Assembly: GCA_029263945.1 (NCBI GenBank)
Contig: JARIDM010000223.1
Span: 1 to 6,928, forward strand
Origin: Sporosarcina sp.
GTDB taxonomy: Bacteria > Bacillota > Bacilli > Bacillales_A > Planococcaceae
Length of the DNA stretch: 6,928 nt
Direction: 5' to 3'
Below are positions 6,101-6,928 of the stretch, in pieces. The notes under the pieces were generated by a model, which saw only the letters and a list, made by a program, of their open reading frames with translations, was not told the origin of the DNA and did not search any database. The translations under genes were made by a program, and so were the position numbers. Each line of letters opens with the position of its first letter. The first letter of the stretch is position 1.

Positions 6101-6928
6101 TGAACATACCAGGATTTTCAGTAACTGTACCTGCCTCCACTGCAAATCTTGGTCCAGGGTTTGACAGTATTGGCATGGCCCTTAGTCTATCGATGCGGAT
6201 TCAAGTGAGTTCAAGTGCTATTTGGGAAGTGCTTTATAAAGGAAACGACTTTACCGACTTAGCAGGGGGTGAGGACAATTTAATTGTCACTACTATTCAA
6301 GGGATAGCAGAGCGATATGAGAAAAAAATGGCACCCTTAAAACTTGTGGTGGAATCTGAAATTCCTCTGGGAAAGGGTTTCGGAAGTAGTGCCTCAGCGA
6401 TTGCAGCTGGTATTGTCATTGCAAATCACATCCTTGAATTAAGCCTAACTGAACGAGAAATGCTTCTACTAGGAAGTCAATTAGAGGGGCATGCAGATAA
6501 TGTCGCAGCAGCATTATTGGGTGGGGTTGTGATCACCTATTATGACGGAGAAGATATTGAATATATTCATGTGAAAGATTCAAAAGTTGGCATTGTTGCG
6601 CTGATTCCTCCAAAAGTATTGGCAACGGAAGCATCTAGAGGATTACTTCCAAAGCAATTAACACATAAAGAAGCAGTCCGCAGTAGTGCAGCTGGTTCCG
6701 TTCTCTCAGCAGCGATTGTGCAAGATAACTGGAAAGCTGTTGGATGTATGATGGAAAAAGACGGTTTTCATGAACCGTTTCGTAAAAGCTTATTGCCAAA
6801 TTTTGATGAGATACGCAATGCCTGCCACGAACTAGGCGTGTATGGTATGACGATTAGTGGAGCAGGTCCTTCCTTGTTCATTGCTGTTGAACAAGGAACG
6901 GAGGAAAAGATTGCAGCTTCTTTAACAG
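6100..6928 (+). CDS. thrB: Homoserine kinase, 3' end outside window
   Basis: The first 276 residues of homoserine kinase are present; this enzyme phosphorylates L-homoserine to O-phosphohomoserine, the substrate of ThrC. It is a GHMP-family kinase with all three motifs: PASTANLGPGFDSIG (11-25), the ATP-binding PLGKGFGSSASA (89-100), and TISGAGPSL (251-259). EGHADNVAAALLGG (129-142) is typical of homoserine kinases. B. subtilis ThrB has about 309 residues, so about 30 codons are missing; the frame is open to the right edge with no stop. The ATG at 6100 overlaps the thrC stop (TGATG); the upstream AGG at 6088-6090 is a modest ribosome binding site, consistent with coupling to thrC translation. 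One residue of the ATP motif is unusual: Phe94, where the family usually has Leu or Met. Confidence 0.96.
   Translation, partial: MNIPGFSVTVPASTANLGPGFDSIGMALSLSMRIQVSSSAIWEVLYKGNDFTDLAGGEDNLIVTTIQGIAERYEKKMAPLKLVVESEIPLGKGFGSSASAIAAGIVIANHILELSLTEREMLLLGSQLEGHADNVAAALLGGVVITYYDGEDIEYIHVKDSKVGIVALIPPKVLATEASRGLLPKQLTHKEAVRSSAAGSVLSAAIVQDNWKAVGCMMEKDGFHEPFRKSLLPNFDEIRNACHELGVYGMTISGAGPSLFIAVEQGTEEKIAASLT

Noticed and set aside
1..6928. Mobile elements, CRISPR arrays, tRNA or rRNA genes, or a hidden defence or novel system.
   Set aside because: No direct-repeat array, transposase, integrase, terminal inverted repeats or structured RNA gene was seen. Nearly all the sequence is explained by six known metabolic genes.

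Overview
The window suggests a low-GC Gram-positive bacterium of the Bacillales. The DNA is AT-rich, the ribosome binding sites are strong (AGGAGGAG, AAGGAG), the promoters are of the sigma-A type, and the proteins resemble Bacillus-type homologues (hom-thrC-thrB order, a class III aspartokinase like B. subtilis ThrD/YclM). A Planococcaceae-like genus such as Lysinibacillus or Sporosarcina is plausible, but this cannot be settled from the window alone.

Layout: (1) 1-1187, + strand, the C-terminal 394 residues of pyruvate formate-lyase PflB; the N-terminal half lies off the left edge. (2) 1289-2044, + strand, the radical-SAM activating enzyme PflA. (3) 2045-2222, a convergent gap with a hairpin terminator that can serve both strands. 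(4) 2223-3593, - strand, a class III aspartokinase. (5) 3594-3746, a compact divergent control region with two back-to-back promoters, several small dyads and a 5'-leader hairpin. (6) 3747-6928, + strand, hom-thrC-thrB with one-base overlaps between genes; thrB is cut by the right edge about 30 codons before its expected end. No gap between genes exceeds 180 bases.

How the genes work together: PflA installs the glycyl radical on PflB, which splits pyruvate with CoA into acetyl-CoA and formate without oxygen. The second block covers most of threonine synthesis: aspartokinase makes aspartyl phosphate, homoserine dehydrogenase reduces aspartate semialdehyde to homoserine, homoserine kinase phosphorylates it and threonine synthase makes threonine. 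Only aspartate-semialdehyde dehydrogenase is missing from the window. Both enzymes that set flux (aspartokinase and Hom) carry ACT regulatory domains.

All genes belong to well-known families, and I see no mobile element, CRISPR array, RNA gene or unknown coding region. I found no evidence of an undescribed system. The part most worth a second look is the 153-base divergent control region between the aspartokinase and hom.
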